From positions 229,892 to 293,891 of the forward strand of contig BCLD01000021.1 of NCBI GenBank assembly GCA_001600875.1: a stretch of DNA of 64,000 nt. The letters are read 5' to 3'. This DNA comes from Solicoccozyma terricola. Its lineage: Eukaryota > Basidiomycota > Tremellomycetes > Filobasidiales > Piskurozymaceae. Positions 52,362 through 64,000 of this stretch are shown here, piece after piece. The translations under genes were made by a program, and so were the position numbers. Positions within the stretch are counted from its first letter, which is position 1, and each line of letters opens with the position of its first letter. Below the pieces are notes generated by a model, which saw nothing but the letters and a program-made list of their open reading frames with translations, made no database searches and was not told where the DNA came from.

Positions 52362-54685
52362 ATGGCATCCCTTCAAGACATCTTCGACGACTTTGAACGC
52401 TTCTTCAACGAACAACTCCCACCCAATCTTCATGATCTTCCATTCAGGCTACTAGAATCCGTAGAGCGGATGGGCAACGAGTTGTGTACGTTTACACCCC
52501 CACACCCACCCAGTCGCCCCTTCCAGCTTCACTAACCCCCCCCACCCCCACCCCCCGTCGTAACCACAGTCGACTCACTTCAGGTCTACGGACCACCATC
52601 CATCTCACTCCCGCTCCCACCATTCTTCTCTGAACCTCCACCACCACCACCACCACCACCGCCACCACCCCCGCCCCCAATCCCAACATCTCTCATTCGT
52701 CGTCTCGAGGCGTACTCCGTAGACCACCCATATCTACTCACAGGTTATATCCTAGGTGGTGGTCTCACAATCACAGCAGTCGGTCTCGGTGTACATTACG
52801 CTATCACTCATCCGGATAATCGCGCTCGTGCGTTCTTCGTCCACAAGAAGAAACAGGTATCGGATATGAGAGAAGCTAGTAGATTGCGTGCGGTAGCTTC
52901 AGTATTGGGGAATGGATCAAGGAGGAAAGGGAATAAATGGAGAGGGAAAGTTGATGATGGTTTCTTACGAGAAGCGATACGTGAGTCTTTTTTTTTTTTT
53001 AAATCGCGGTCCACACGTCGTTTTGTTATCTCTTCGATCCAACACACGCTCATCAACGTATTTGCCCCCCCCCCCCCGCGCCCCACCCATCTCAGTCATT
53101 CTTGCACCTTCACCACTCCCCGATATCTTGATTCCACTCGCATGCGCACTCCTCAAAGCGGGATACATCGTTCTCGTTGCTGTTCCGCATGCAAAGGAGG
53201 CAGAAGTCGTAGAGAGGAAGATCTCATCGGTTGTTGAAGGGTCAGCGGCGAGGAGGAAGAGAGGCGATTTGGAGGGGCATGGGACTTTGAGAGTGTTGTG
53301 TTATGATTCAGAGGATGTGAGTGATGGATGGATGGATGGATGGATGTGGGTCGGGGGCCGGAGGGGTGGATTCCGATTCCTGATCCGATTTTGTGTCGTT
53401 TTTTCCCCCTTGGTCTCGCTTTCCCCTCCCCAGCACTCTTCCCTTGGACCATTCCAACGGTCTCTCTGGGCAACGTTATCCCTCCGCTTCCCAGCTCCAT
53501 CTTCCTCCTCCCTCTCCGCTTCACAAACCCTTCCAGGTCGAACAGCAGGAGATCCATACGCTCCCTTGCCAATTAATCAACTCCCACATCTCATCTCCGT
53601 CCTATCCTTGTACGCACTTCATCCTTCTCCTTCTCCTTCTGGTAACAACGCTTTACCAGCGTTACCAGCTATCATAAAACCACCATCAACTACGACGAAC
53701 ATCGCCGCCGCCGAACACGTCATCGCTCGGTCACCGTCACTCGTCACGTTCATTCCTGCATCTGGAATCTTGCAAACACCAGAGACGTTTGCTCAACAGA
53801 TTATTTCTGGATCACAGATGACGTTGGCGAAGAATATGGGGATTGCTCATAGATCATTGAATGTCGTTTATGTATCGGTTGGTGATCTTGATCTACCGAA
53901 GACGGACGGGGAAATTTCACTAGATGGTACTGTCTCGTTGTTCGATGACAAGAAGGGGAATGTAGTACTACCTCGTGAGATATCAGCAAAGACTGGACTT
54001 GGTAGGTTCATGCAGTCGAGTTGGAACACGTTCAAGATCGTCGCTTTTGCGATCGGTAGACCGTTTGGAGTAGGCGTCGATCATGCTTCGTGGCCTGTCG
54101 TAGAGCACAGGCTGTTGAGGATCGTCAAGGCTAAGCGGAGTGGATGGTGGGGTATTGGACGAGGATGTGAGTGTTAAGGCAGGACGGGGCGTGGTTACAG
54201 CGTGGTTACAGCGTGGTTTACAGAATGTTGATGTTTTCTTCCTCCCTTCCCCTCCCCACCCCCATCCTTCATATCTATCAGCTTACTCCCCACGTATCCT
54301 TCAAACTTTCCTCCCTTCATCTCTCATCACTCTCCTCCTCGCTCGTACGGATCTCGCTCGTATACTCGCCATCACCTTGCCCACCGTGACGACCTCGCAC
54401 ACGAACGATTCTACACCTAGTGGCTCCACACACGCGTCTATGCCCAAGCGAGAACAGCAAACGACTCCTAAACCAGGACAATCACCGCCGTTCGATGCAT
54501 CCGGTGGTGGACCCCATTCTGTGTCGTCATTCGACGGGGAGAGTGACATCGATAGCGAAGATGTGGAGCATGTGAGCGTGTCGACTGGCTCGAGGTCGGG
54601 GGAGAGTGCGAGGATGGACGGGAGTTGGGTGGGACTCGCTCCCGGTGGCGACGAGTCGCATAATGGGGAGCACGTGACAGCTTAA
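52362..54685 (+). CDS. DUF1776 / Ysc83-like protein
   Basis: Member of the fungal DUF1776 family (yeast Ysc83), related in fold to short-chain dehydrogenases but of unknown activity. It starts MASLQDIFDDFERFFNEQLP. A polyproline run is followed by a membrane-spanning candidate, YLLTGYILGGGLTITAVGLG. Residues after it are basic (NRARAFFVHKKKQVSDMREA). The DUF1776 core follows after an intron: LAPSPLPDILIPLACALLKA, GYIVLVAVPHAKEAEVVERK (Rossmann-like beta-alpha), then VTFIPASGILQTPETFAQQI, FKIVAFAIGRPFGVGVDHAS. The C-terminus is acidic and Ser-rich, probably disordered, ending GEHVTA*. No canonical TGxxxGxG or YxxxK motif is visible, which suits a non-catalytic or divergent member. About six exons. 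A mitochondrial location is reported for yeast Ysc83; here it is inference. Confidence 0.82.
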
Positions 54686-55219
54686 TCCGCCACGTGACGC
54701 GCGCGTGCCTCCACTTTTTTCTTTTTCTTTTTGGAATTTATATTTGGGAAAAGCAAAACCCAACATCTGTTGAATCAGACCGCTCTATCTACTCTCCTCT
54801 CATCGTCTCGTCCCCTGCTCTCTCGCTCCCACTCTCTATTCTCTATTCTCTGTCGGGTATAGTTGTAATCTGTCGACGTCTAGTAGTTGTAACTATGGAT
54901 AGCATTTAATTTTGTTTGGCCTGATCCGTCGTTCTTTCCGAGGCGAAGACGGTTCCTGTACGCCTGTCCCCTCGTTGTCGGCTAAGGAGGTGACGCACCT
55001 CATTTTCAGCTTATACCGCTTAATCGCCGGATCGCCTTCATGACCAGATCTCTCTTGGTCCGCTTACCGAGAAAAAGAGAGCAAAGTGGAGGTAAATCAG
55101 TCATCCTCTTGGATCAAGGTCGATTCTGTGTGATATAAATACACCGCAATGGACGGTTGCGTGGGGAAAATTTCCTCCTTCCCTCACACAACTTGCCTGA
55201 CTATTCCGCCTCATTCACA
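54686..55219. other. Intergenic region, alcohol dehydrogenase promoter
   Basis: Contains the 3' end of the DUF1776 transcript and the alcohol dehydrogenase promoter with a TATA box at 55134-55140. Short + strand frames (for example 54694-54909) have no gene-like content. Confidence 0.55.
55134..55140 (+). promoter_or_regulatory. TATA box of the alcohol dehydrogenase gene
   Basis: GTGATATAAATACACC lies 80 bp before the ATG at 55220, with a pyrimidine-rich leader in between (TTTCCTCCTTCCCTCACACA). Confidence 0.6.
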
Positions 55220-56809
55220 ATGGGTTCAATCGAAACAATTCCTCGGCAGTTCACTGGATACGCAGTGAGTGCCTGACGTTTTGCATGCTGAACCGTCTCC
55301 TAGATCCCTGACCTCAATTCGTATATCCTCCTCCAGGCTTTCGAGAAGCAAAACGACACCTTCGACCTCAAGCCGCACTCATACACACCTCGCCCGTTCA
55401 CCGAAGAGGATGTTGACATCAAGATCATCGCCTCTGGTATCTGGTAGGTGATTCGCAAATCCACGACATGATTTCCCGAGTAAGCTGATCGTACGTTTTA
55501 TCGAACTTAGTGGATCTGATATCCATGTCCTGCGTTCTGGATGGCGCCAATCATCTTACCCAGCCATTGTAGGCCATGAGATCGTCGGAAAAGTCGTTCG
55601 GGCAGGCAAGGTAAGGCTTGTTGGGTTGTTTTCAATTCAGAGAAATCGTGCGTTGACCGTTCGAATCTCTTTTGGATTTTTTTCGTGTGAAGAACTCTGG
55701 ACACTCCATCGGTGAACGTGTTGGCTTCGGTGCTCAATGTGACAGTTGCGGGCAGTGTATGGCCTGTGGAGACCATTTGGAGAACTATTGCCAGAAGAAA
55801 TGGGTAAGTCATTCTCCTGCCCAATGTCCACGCCCAAGCGATATCATGGTGTTGATTTTTGTCCTGTTGTCGTGTACAGACCGGTACCTACCAAGGGGGG
55901 CTCGGGGAACACGGTTACACGCAGGGAGGCTACGCTGATTACTATCGTGGTCCAGGCAAATTCGCGATCAGGTGAGTGGCGTTACAGAATCAATCCTTTT
56001 CGACAAAGTTGTTATAGACTCGCAATACTCATCAAGCCCATTCCTATCCCTGCAGAGTGCCTGACGGTCTTTCTAGTGAAATTGCGGCTAGTTTGTATTG
56101 TGCCGGTGTGACGGTATATCAACCTCTACGATCGTATGGAGCTGGTCCGGGCAAGAAAGTTGGTATTGTCGGACTGGGCGGCTTGGGTCACCTAGGCTTG
56201 CAGTTTTCAAAGGCTCTTGGAGCGGAAACATACGTTCTATCACACTCGCCATCGAAAAAGGCGGACGCAGATGCCATGGGAGCCGATGGATTTATCGTCA
56301 CCAAGGATATCGACAGCGTCGTCGAACAGTATTCGCAATTCTTCGATATCATCCTCTGCACCAGCTATCAGGACGACATGCCCTTGAACGATCTGTATGT
56401 GTCCGGAGCCCGTCAATCCAACCCATGACGAGGACTCTATACTAACACCCTAGTTTTACCACAGCTTTTTCCCCCTCCTCCGCCCTCTCGGTCACATGGT
56501 CATCGTCGGGCTTCCAGAATCAAACCTCCCCGCCCTTCGACCACAATCTCTCTTTGGCAAGAGTCTCACCGGATCCCTGGTCGGAAGTCCAAAGGACATT
56601 GAGGAGATGTTACAAGTGGCAGTCAAACATAACGTCAGGCCTTGGATTGAGACTAGACCAATGCATGAAGTGGCGAAGACGGTGCAGGGTGAGTGCCATT
56701 TGTCTCCCTTCGTGTGCACTGATCTGCAAGCTGATACTGCCCCCTCCCGCTAAAAGATATGCATGAGGGCAAGGCAAGATACCGTTTCGTCTTGATGAAC
56801 GATGTGTAA
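55220..56809 (+). CDS. Zinc-dependent alcohol dehydrogenase, cinnamyl-alcohol/ADH6 type
   Basis: Medium-chain dehydrogenase interconverting alcohols and aldehydes, probably NADP-linked. It starts MGSIETIPRQFTGYA. Catalytic zinc ligands are the Cys in SGICGSDIHVLRSGW (Cys codon split by an intron) and GHEIVGKVVRAG. The structural zinc is bound by CDSCGQCMACGDHLENYC, the four-Cys lobe. The segment TYQGGLGEHGYTQGGYADYY is characteristic of the CAD/ADH6 branch. The cofactor fold has VGIVGLGGLGHLGLQFSKAL followed by SHSPSKKADA, where Ser/Lys after the second strand favour NADP(H). It ends DMHEGKARYRFVLMNDV*. About eight exons; family-normal length, near 355 residues. The gene acts in aldehyde detoxification or fusel alcohol formation in relatives; the substrate cannot be read from sequence. 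Confidence 0.92.
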
Positions 56810-57125
56810 AGGAATACGAGGTAGACGAGATTAGTATCATGGAACTTGCATTGAATAATCAAACGTAGATGCGATGGACTACATTAGCATAGAAACATCA
56901 TGGATATATAACGATATAAAATTGCAACTGGGGCAGGGCATAAGGCTGGCAAAGCTGCGACTTGTGGATGTCAAGATCTCCCGCTTGTGTGATACAGAGT
57001 TCACCTTACACAAAGGCAGCCAACGCCCATGAGGCAGATTTCCTCCAACCGTCTGTGCAAACTGAACCACTACCTGATGTGTTTGATTGGTCGAGGCGAG
57101 CAGACGACGACCCTCGAAACAAAAC
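56810..57125. other. Convergent intergenic spacer
   Basis: The 316 bp hold the 3' untranslated regions of the alcohol dehydrogenase and RWD-protein genes. No gene is seen. Confidence 0.6.
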
Positions 57126-58108
57126 TCAACCGAATCCATTTCCAACTACAACCGCAAACGCATCACCGACGCCTTTGCTCTCCATCCACCTTTTAACCTC
57201 TCCCATCTCGCCACGATTCCCAAACCTCCCATACTGCGTAATCGAGTCTGTAATCTCTTCCATCCCTTGGAAAGCTCGCTCGTCGATGAGTTGACGATGT
57301 CTCTCCGTTACCTTTTTCTGATATGAAGGAATGTCGGACCATGATTCAGATTTAATCGCTGACATGTATGCGTCGACGTCTTGAACGTTTCCTTCGAGGC
57401 ATAGAAGGCCAGGTTTGCCTGTAGAGGAGCTTTATGAGTCGATATGTTTTTCTTTTTTTCTTTTTTGACGGTCAACGCCGTGTCGTGAGTTGGCTTACCT
57501 GCCAAGACAAACCCAGTTAGACCATATCGAGGTGCGTAATCTACCAGATCTTTCCGCTTGGACCGTGTTGATAGGCTCGGAAACCAGAACCATACTCTTT
57601 CGAGCTGAGTAGGCGCGTTGTCGGTGGCTAGAGGGTGATCTAGGGGACTTGATACCTGGAGAGGTGCCCATGTTCCGATGTGATCGACGGCTTTTAGAAT
57701 GTATTCGGCTCCAGAGGTATCCTGCGGAAGACTCTTGATGGATTGAACGAGTTGTTCGTATGATGTTCGGGAGAGAAATGTGGGATGCCGGATGTGGACT
57801 GACGGGTACATGACCCTCTGGTCGGTGCTCTGGGTTTCGCTCAATGCAGAAATAGGCAGAGAAACATCCATTTCAATCTGACGATCCTTTGAATCATCAA
57901 GGAGTATCCTTATGACTAGTTTCAACGCTTTAAGAGCCATCGTCGGCGTCGGTGTTGCTGTTTGCTGGCCTGCATACCGTTCGAGTTGGGGTATACTCTT
58001 CACGGTGTCCTCGTCCATCTCAAGCTCCCCCTCCAGCGGGAACATGGCTTGGAGGAGAGAGAGCGCTGCGAGCTGAGCTTCTACATGGTCTGGCGGGAGG
58101 AGGAGCAT
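57126..58108 (-). CDS. RWD-domain protein with DUF1115 C-terminus (RWDD2-like)
   Basis: Two-exon gene. I start it at MLLLPPDHVEAQLAALSLLQ (58108), the beginning of the RWD domain; an in-frame ATG at 58213 would add 35 residues, mostly polyPro/Ser. The RWD domain (about 1-125) has the usual pattern: AMFPLEGELEMDEDTV, then IEMDVSLPISALS and VMYPSVHIRHPTFLS-type strands, with YPSVHIRHP at the conserved YP...P site. The C-terminal part is the DUF1115/Prp3-C-like domain: FWFPSLSTRSKRKDLVDYAP, LTGFVLAGKPGLLCLEGN, VDAYMSAIKSESW, then QLIDERAFQGMEEI. The family (human RWDD2A/B) is widespread but its function is poorly known. The single intron follows VLAG. It is divergent with the mitochondrial IF-2 gene. 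Confidence 0.82.
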
Positions 58109-58297
58109 GGTGGGTGGGGGTGGTGGGGGTGAAGCTGCTGTCGATGGATGTTGGTGTTGAGCATTATTGACCCGAGTTAGTCGCCCCCCTCTCGGCGTAA
58201 CAAGCCCGCCCAATTCAACAGAAAAGTCGGTTCAACGTCGTTCAACCACCTGCCCCATACATACCAAGAACCCATACCAAGAACCCATCCCAATAGA

Positions 58298-61200
58298 ATG
58301 GCCTTGTCCGCAATATCCTCACGCTGTTCCATATGCCTGCAACGGAGGCTCACGGAGATCGACGTCTTCTGCGTCCAAAGACGACGGATCGGTAACAACG
58401 CGAGACAGACCAACTCGTCGCCTAGGATAGCCGGAGGTTCAAGAAGGAGTACCAAAGAGATCGATTCGATCTTGGAAAGATTGACAGGTACACCAACTTC
58501 TTCAAATGATAAGCCAGTACTTGTACCAGGATCAAGGAATTGGGATCCTGTGCCCGCTGAATCTTCGGCACAAGCAGGAAGACGCTCGCATGTTGATAGG
58601 AAACCCAGAGACGACTCGAATGGGAGACGTGGGGATCGTAATCCTCGAGGAGGAGGAGGTCGTGGACACGATCAGGGGCGAGGGTTCGGGCTGGCACGGA
58701 AACCAATGGTAGATATCCCAACTCATAAACCGTGGGAAGCACCGCCATCGAGACCTACAGAGGAACCTATTACGCGACCCCAACGAAGCAGCCCAAGAGG
58801 GAGGGCCGTCGTGCATGCTGATGGTCCGGAACCAGCCGCTGCAATCGAGGATAGCCCAACGCCGTACGAGATTCCTGTTGACCCCCTCCTTAACCCGGAT
58901 GCTGATAGACACGGCTCACGTCGATCAAATCCTCACAAACGGATCTCGGAGCGAGGCTCCATCCTGCACCAACGTGTTCCCATCGGACCAGTGTACGGAA
59001 AGAAAGTAGTAGTCAAACAACAATCAGTCGATCAACCGAAGGAGTTACCCAAGAGAATCAGAAAGATCAAGGAGGAGAAGGTAGAGAGAGAGGTGTTCAT
59101 ACCTGCTTCGGTCAGGGTGAGCGATCTGGCGAGGATCGTAGATGTCAAACTTGGTGAGTGTCGATGTTGTACCTTTCAGTATGACGTATGAGGGTGCTGA
59201 TTTTCAAGTCTGCAACGGCAACAGGGAGTCTACAGAGGAAAATGAGAGCTGTGGGAATGACAGAGGATCAGCTTCACGTTGATCACAGTGAGTGCTCATT
59301 ACAAGGGGAAACTTTTTCTCGCTGTCTTGCTAAAATGATTTTGAATTCGAAAATAATAGTCCTATCAGCGGAGGACGCTTCATTGATTGCGATGGAATAC
59401 GGATTGAACCCTGTCGTCGACGAGGAACGCAGTTTTGATATTTATCCAGAGTAAGTACACACCCTGAGAGTCACCAAAGCTATGCTGATTCGATGTTGGC
59501 AACGCAGCCCCCCACCGGCAGATCCTTCGAACTTGCCACTTCGACCGCCAGTGTGAGCGCTGACGCTTCCTACATTGAGATCGAAGTAGGTTGACCTTTT
59601 GCATACTTACAGTGTCACAATCATGGGCCATGTAGACCATGGAAAGACCACATTGCTAGACTCTTTACGACATACGACAGTTGCTGCTGGTGAAGCTGGT
59701 GGTATAACTCAGCATATTGGAGCCTTCTCTGTGTCTTTAGCTTCGATGCTACCTGGCGCCGGCATCGACTCGACTATCACTTTCCTTGATACACCAGGTC
59801 ATGCTGCGTTCACCGCTATGAGAGCGCGAGGAGCATCCGTCACCGACATAGTGGTACTAGTCGTTGCCGCAGATGATGGAGTGATGCCTCAGACAAAGGA
59901 GGTGTTGGAATTGGTCAAGGCTGAAGGAGATAATGTTGGGCTAGTGATCGCCATCAACAAGTGTGACAAGCCCGGCCTCAATATTGTGAGTGGTATTGCG
60001 AAAAGATTGTAGGCTAGGCTAATACTCAGACACGTATCACGATCTCGCAGGATAAGATCAAGCAAGCGCTCGGTGCGGAGGGTATTTTCCTAGAAGAAGA
60101 TGGCGGAGAAACTCCGTCCGTAAGGGTATCTGGCTTGAAGAAAATTGGCTTGGACACACTGGTGGAGACATTGTCGACAGTAGCCGAGGTGAGAGATCTA
60201 CGGGCGAGTGTCCAGTCCAAGGCGGAGGGCTATGTGCTGGAGTCCCGAGTCGAGAAGGGTAGAGGGTACGTACTACTGTCTCCATCATTTCGCATCCTGA
60301 TCCTTCAACTGATACATGCTCAACGCTTTTCAGCAACGTCGCAACTGTCCTAGTATCTCGGGGGACGCTCAAGGCCGGAAGTTGCCTTGTGGCCGGTACC
60401 ACCTGGTGCCGTGTGCGTCAAATGACTGACGACAAGGGGAAATCCATCAAAGAGGCGACCCCTGGCATGCCCGTCATCGTGGCAGGTTGGAAGGATGTCC
60501 CAGTTGCTGGAGATGAAATGTTGGAGGCTATCAACGGCGAAAACGATGCAAAGAAAGCTGTCGCCAACCGGCAACGAGATGTTGAACGCAAAGCCCTCAT
60601 GCGGGACGTAGAGAAGATCAACGAGAAGCGTCGATCTGAGAGAGAGCGACTTGAGCAGGAGCGCATCGCCGCCGAAGCAGTCAAAGCCGAAGGTGGCGAT
60701 CCTGTTGCTGCAGCAGCAGCTGCAACCAGAGCTGCAGAGGCAAACGCAAGGGCAAATGCTTTCAAGGAGCTACGACTGATCATCAAGGCCGATGTCAGCG
60801 GCACTGTCGAAGCCGTTGTTGGATCGCTCGAAGGTATTGGTAACAAGGAGGCTGGAGTGAAAATTATCGGGACGGGCGTAGGAGACGTCTGTGAAGCGGA
60901 TGTTGCCCTTGCAGACGCTGCAGAAGGTGGGTTGACGATTTTGCTTTCGGATGTCGGCGATGTCCCCTGACAACCTTTACCTGCAGGGATGATCATCGGA
61001 TTCTCCGTCAAGGCCCCCCGAGCAGTTCAATCTCTCGCGAATTCCGCATCTGTACCCCTTCACCTGGAGAGTGTCATTTACCGACTCATCGACGCCGTTC
61101 GGGCAAAGGTGGCGGCTTTGTTGCCTCCCATTATCGAAACTCGCGTTCTCGGTGAAGCTATCGTGCAACAAGTCTTCTCAATCAGCTTGAAGGGTAAAGA

Positions 61201-61524
61201 TACGCAGGTTGTGGCAGGCTGTAGAGTGGGCAACGGAGTCATCGCCAGGGATAGCAAGATCCGTATACTCCGAGGAGAAGCCCGGGAGGTAGTTCATGAC
61301 GGTGAGTGCTCAGCCCTGGCTCCTTGTCTTGTCCAGCGCATGAATTTGAACAAGCTCGCATCGATCTCCTAGGCCAACTCGACTCGCTCAAGCACGGGAA
61401 GAAGGACATCACTGACGTCAGAAAGGGTAGCGAGTGTGGCCTATCCTTGGAAGGCTATCGTGACTACCAAGAAGGCGATATCATCGTCGCCTACTCCACC
61501 ATCGAAAAGTCACGAGAACTGTAA
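58298..61524 (+). CDS. IFM1: Mitochondrial translation initiation factor IF-2
   Basis: GTPase placing initiator tRNA on the mitochondrial ribosome. It starts [20 protein letters not shown], a basic/hydroxylated presequence typical for mitochondrial import. An Arg/Gly-rich linker is followed by the IF2-N-like segment [20 protein letters not shown]. The G domain begins at [19 protein letters not shown] (P-loop GHVDHGKT), with [10 protein letters not shown] (G2), [15 protein letters not shown] (G3) and INKCDKPG (G4). Domain II follows ([14 protein letters not shown] barrel with [12 protein letters not shown]), then a charged helical linker rich in Glu/Arg/Ala ([20 protein letters not shown]). 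Domain III starts [20 protein letters not shown], and domain IV has [19 protein letters not shown] and [20 protein letters not shown], ending IEKSREL*. About nine exons. It is convergent with COQ4, whose stop lies 74 bp away. Confidence 0.94.
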
Positions 61525-61597
61525 CGACACGGATGCATGACCATGATGAAATGCTACGGCGCACTACTCTAATGATACAACCTGGTTTAGACGAGGA

Positions 61598-62713
61598 CTA
61601 CCAGTCCTCTGGCTCATCCACCCATTCACCTTTCTGCCGCAGTTCCCTCTCCTCTTCCCTGACCTGTCTATATCCCTTCCATCTTGATTCAACACCTTTA
61701 TCCTCCATCCGACGGATCCCAAGTTCCCTCCGCAGCTCACCAACACCCTGCTCCCATCTCTTCTCCCAATACACACCAACCAGTGGGTCCGCAGCTGAAC
61801 CCTGTCTCAATGCCCAGGTCACCCAATCATCCTTCCATATCTGTCTTCGCGCCTTTGAAAGCCGTATTGGTCCAAATGCAGAGGACATGAGAGCCACGGG
61901 TAAAGACATGTTGGATAGCTCGACAACTTTGAGAGTCAGCTCGTATGGAAGGGTCGGCGGGAGTGAGAAGAGGGTATGATAGAGATCATGGGTTTCACGA
62001 TATCTGATCATGGTGTAAGCAAGGACTGGCGAGTCAATATGATGTACCTGTTTACAGCAAGAGAGGTTAGCTAGATATATCTGAGAAACCACTGCCTAAC
62101 CTACCTCATCCCGTCCATCCGGTGTAAGATGTCCTCTCCCTAACCACTCAACATACTCTCTCCCAAGTGTTCCTCTTTTCAGCAGTCGCAATGCATCAAG
62201 GTTCAATGTCTTTGACGAGATCATTGGTCGATCCTTTAGTATCTGGCGGCCTTCTGGTGATGATTTGAGTTGTGCATGTAGTTGAGGGAGAAAGGTTTGG
62301 GAGGATGTTTCTGAGAGTAGTCCAACAAGATCTGTTGCAGGCCAAGTATGTTAGCTGGAATTACAACTATTCCCCTCATACCCCCACACCAGCTCACCTC
62401 CTCTCTTTGTGTCCATCACTCCCACTACAGCACTTCCTACCACCAGGAATGCATTCTCAAATGTGGATAATGGGATATGGCCAGGATAGTTGACAGTTGA
62501 TCTTGCTTGAGTGGCTTTTTTGAGCACTGGTGCTGCTAATTGCAGCGCAGTTGCTGCTGCACTCAGACGGCCTGCAGCTTTCCAGGCTATGGAGGAGAGG
62601 CCTGTCATGATGAGGATGGATATACTGAGATGTTGGATTGATATGGTCGTTGCCAGGATATGAGGACAGTCGAAGCGGGCGAGGAAGGCCGGCGAGCATG
62701 GCGTGTATGTCAT
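61598..62713 (-). CDS. COQ4: Ubiquinone biosynthesis protein COQ4
   Basis: Scaffold and oxidative decarboxylation component of the mitochondrial coenzyme Q complex, on the matrix side of the inner membrane. Exon 1 begins [20 protein letters not shown], consistent with a targeting region; later in-frame ATGs (for example before [10 protein letters not shown]) are alternatives. It continues [20 protein letters not shown], the start of the conserved COQ4 fold. Exon 2 has [39 protein letters not shown] and [20 protein letters not shown]. Exon 3 has [20 protein letters not shown] and then the Glu of the metal site: the HDxxHx(11)E motif is intact. [19 protein letters not shown] follows, and it ends WVDEPEDW*. 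Two introns (about 62047-62105 and 62333-62396). Confidence 0.9.
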
Positions 62714-62905
62714 CTCTCCCTAAGCATAGAGCTCCTTCGCTGGTCAAGAAGTGAAGGCACATGAAGATCTATCGGCGGCGCATCACAAATGTCGCTCCCC
62801 AGGATGATAAAAGCCCAAACAAATAAAAGAAAGGAGCCAAAAAAAGAAAGCGAAGTGAAGCCGTCTCAACCCGGCTCGCAAATGGTCAGTCACAAACTTC
62901 CTGCT

Positions 62906-64000
62906 CTAACTGAACTTCCATCTGTTGCCGCAGTTCTGTGATTTTCAAGAGGAAATCCAATCAGCCGAGAATCCCTCGCATACAAAGCAGTCGAAATAGA
63001 CGTACCGTGCATCTACGTTGTTTGTCAGACGACGCATAAGGAGTGAGAGAGTCAGCTTTCATTGGTACAAGCAGCAGGATAATATGACTTTGAGCCAAAC
63101 ATACGTCACGAAGGTCTGTCAACACCAGGCAATCGGCGTCAGCGTCCAAATCAGTAAAACCCCATCGCCACCTTGATCTACCACTCACCGTCATCGGTTC
63201 ATCAGCACTCCTCGTCTGCATCTGATAATATCTCGTCTTCCTTTGTCCACATTTGCCACACTTGAAAGCATCCGTCTCAGCATCTGTTGCACCTGCCGAT
63301 TGAGCTGCAAACATGTTTTCTCGCTCGAGTTGAGCCATTTCGGCTTTGATCGTCTCCGAGGCGAGTTGCTAGTGTGAAGAAAGAGAGATTGGTAAGGCTA
63401 TTGTGTATTGACAAGAAAGTGGGAAAAGACGAGACGAGACACGTACGTCCTTGTCGTATTCCACTAGATCTTTTGCGGCGGTTCGTCCAGTCACGATGGA
63501 ATCTCTCAAGGCCTGATTCGTCTTCTCTTTGAGACTGAGGAAGAGTTCACGGTTCTCTGTTGAATGAAATACCAGATCTCAACATTTCCATGCGGCGGTA
63601 GAGAGCAGACGAGGCAGAACTCAATAGAACTAACTCTGTCTGTACTTGTCGTCTACCTGTTCCCCAACTTTTTCATAAATCGCTTGTTCAATCGCCACAG
63701 CCCTCTCCACTATTACAACATTCTCTGCAACCACACTCTGTCTTATCAGCTCCATTCAGTCGTGGTGATCTATTGAATACCACTCACCAGCTAAACTATC
63801 GAAACATAACGCATCGTAATACATCGTACACCCTCGTATTCTTATCTTCTTATCAGCATCGGATTTCACTGAGGCAGGCTCTAGACCTGAGGGATGATCA
63901 GACTTTGCGTCTCGAGGAGTAGTGCGTTCTTGAGTGATGATGGTGGATAATTTCCGGGGCTGGGGTGGAGGAGGAGCTGGATCAGATTTTGAGGATGAAG
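62906..64000 (-). CDS. DST1: Transcription elongation factor TFIIS, N-terminus beyond the window
   Basis: Stimulates cleavage of backtracked RNA by RNA polymerase II in the nucleus. The coding sequence runs off the right end; what is visible starts in the linker (SSSKSDPAPPPPQPRKLSTI). The central domain has KIRIRGCTMYYDALCFDSLA, ERAVAIEQAIYEKVGEQVDD, REDLFLSLKEKTN-type text (here ENRELFLSLKEKTNQALRDS) and LERENMFAAQ. The C-terminal zinc ribbon reads FKCGKCGQRKTRYYQMQTRS, then ADEPMT with the catalytic Asp-Glu hairpin, TFVTCT, and NCGNRWKFS*. The four Cys are in place. The second half of the ribbon is pieced from two microexons, 11 nt (63105-63115) and 7 nt (63006-63012), and a 30-nt last exon (62906-62935), all with GT-AG introns and in phase. 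Confidence 0.92.

Overview
The window comes from a fungal nuclear genome, most likely a basidiomycete yeast close to the Tremellomycetes (Cryptococcus/Kwoniella side). This is inferred from dense short GT-AG introns (about 50-90 bp) in nearly every gene, Tremellomycete-like protein sequences, and a Ty3-type retroelement. No species name is claimed. There is one unknown base at 475 and one 100-N assembly gap at 11663-11762.

There are two compartments. About 1-17.5 kb is gene-poor and decayed. It holds a bHLH transcription-factor gene with a disrupted frame (3.8-6.2 kb), a gag-only remnant of a Ty3/gypsy-type element with its LTR (8.7-11.25 kb), further LTR copies around the gap and at 14.1-14.9 kb, an unassigned 203-codon ORF, a NIMA-type kinase pseudogene (15.5-16.3 kb) and several short tandem repeats. 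About 17.5-64 kb is ordinary, gene-dense euchromatin.

Gene order in the dense part: pyruvate decarboxylase (+); a 5'-truncated delta-1-pyrroline-5-carboxylate dehydrogenase (+); a small unknown protein (-); a CUE-domain protein (-); the superoxide dismutase copper chaperone (-); a C2H2 zinc-finger regulator (+); an inner-nuclear-membrane Src1/Man1-type protein (-); protein O-mannosyltransferase of the PMT2 class (-); 4'-phosphopantetheinyl transferase (+) with a tRNA-Asn gene antisense in an intron; pyruvate carboxylase (+); vacuolar aspartic protease (+); eIF2A (-); a DUF1776/Ysc83-like membrane protein (+); a zinc alcohol dehydrogenase (+); an RWD/DUF1115 protein (-); mitochondrial IF-2 (+); COQ4 (-); and TFIIS (-, running off the right end). 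Pyruvate decarboxylase, pyruvate carboxylase and the alcohol dehydrogenase all bear on pyruvate and aldehyde metabolism, but they lie apart on unrelated transcription units. I see no dedicated gene cluster.

The best second-look items are structural. They are a tRNA-Asn gene nested antisense in a phosphopantetheinyl-transferase intron; 7-nt and 11-nt microexons in the TFIIS zinc ribbon and a 14-nt microexon in the Src1-type gene; GC-AG first introns in two genes; a likely self-priming (Tf1-like) primer-binding site next to the LTR; and many 17-49 nt poly-G/poly-C tracts, mostly in introns or UTRs, one pair of which sits where the N-terminus of the P5C dehydrogenase gene is missing. I found no convincing new multi-gene system.
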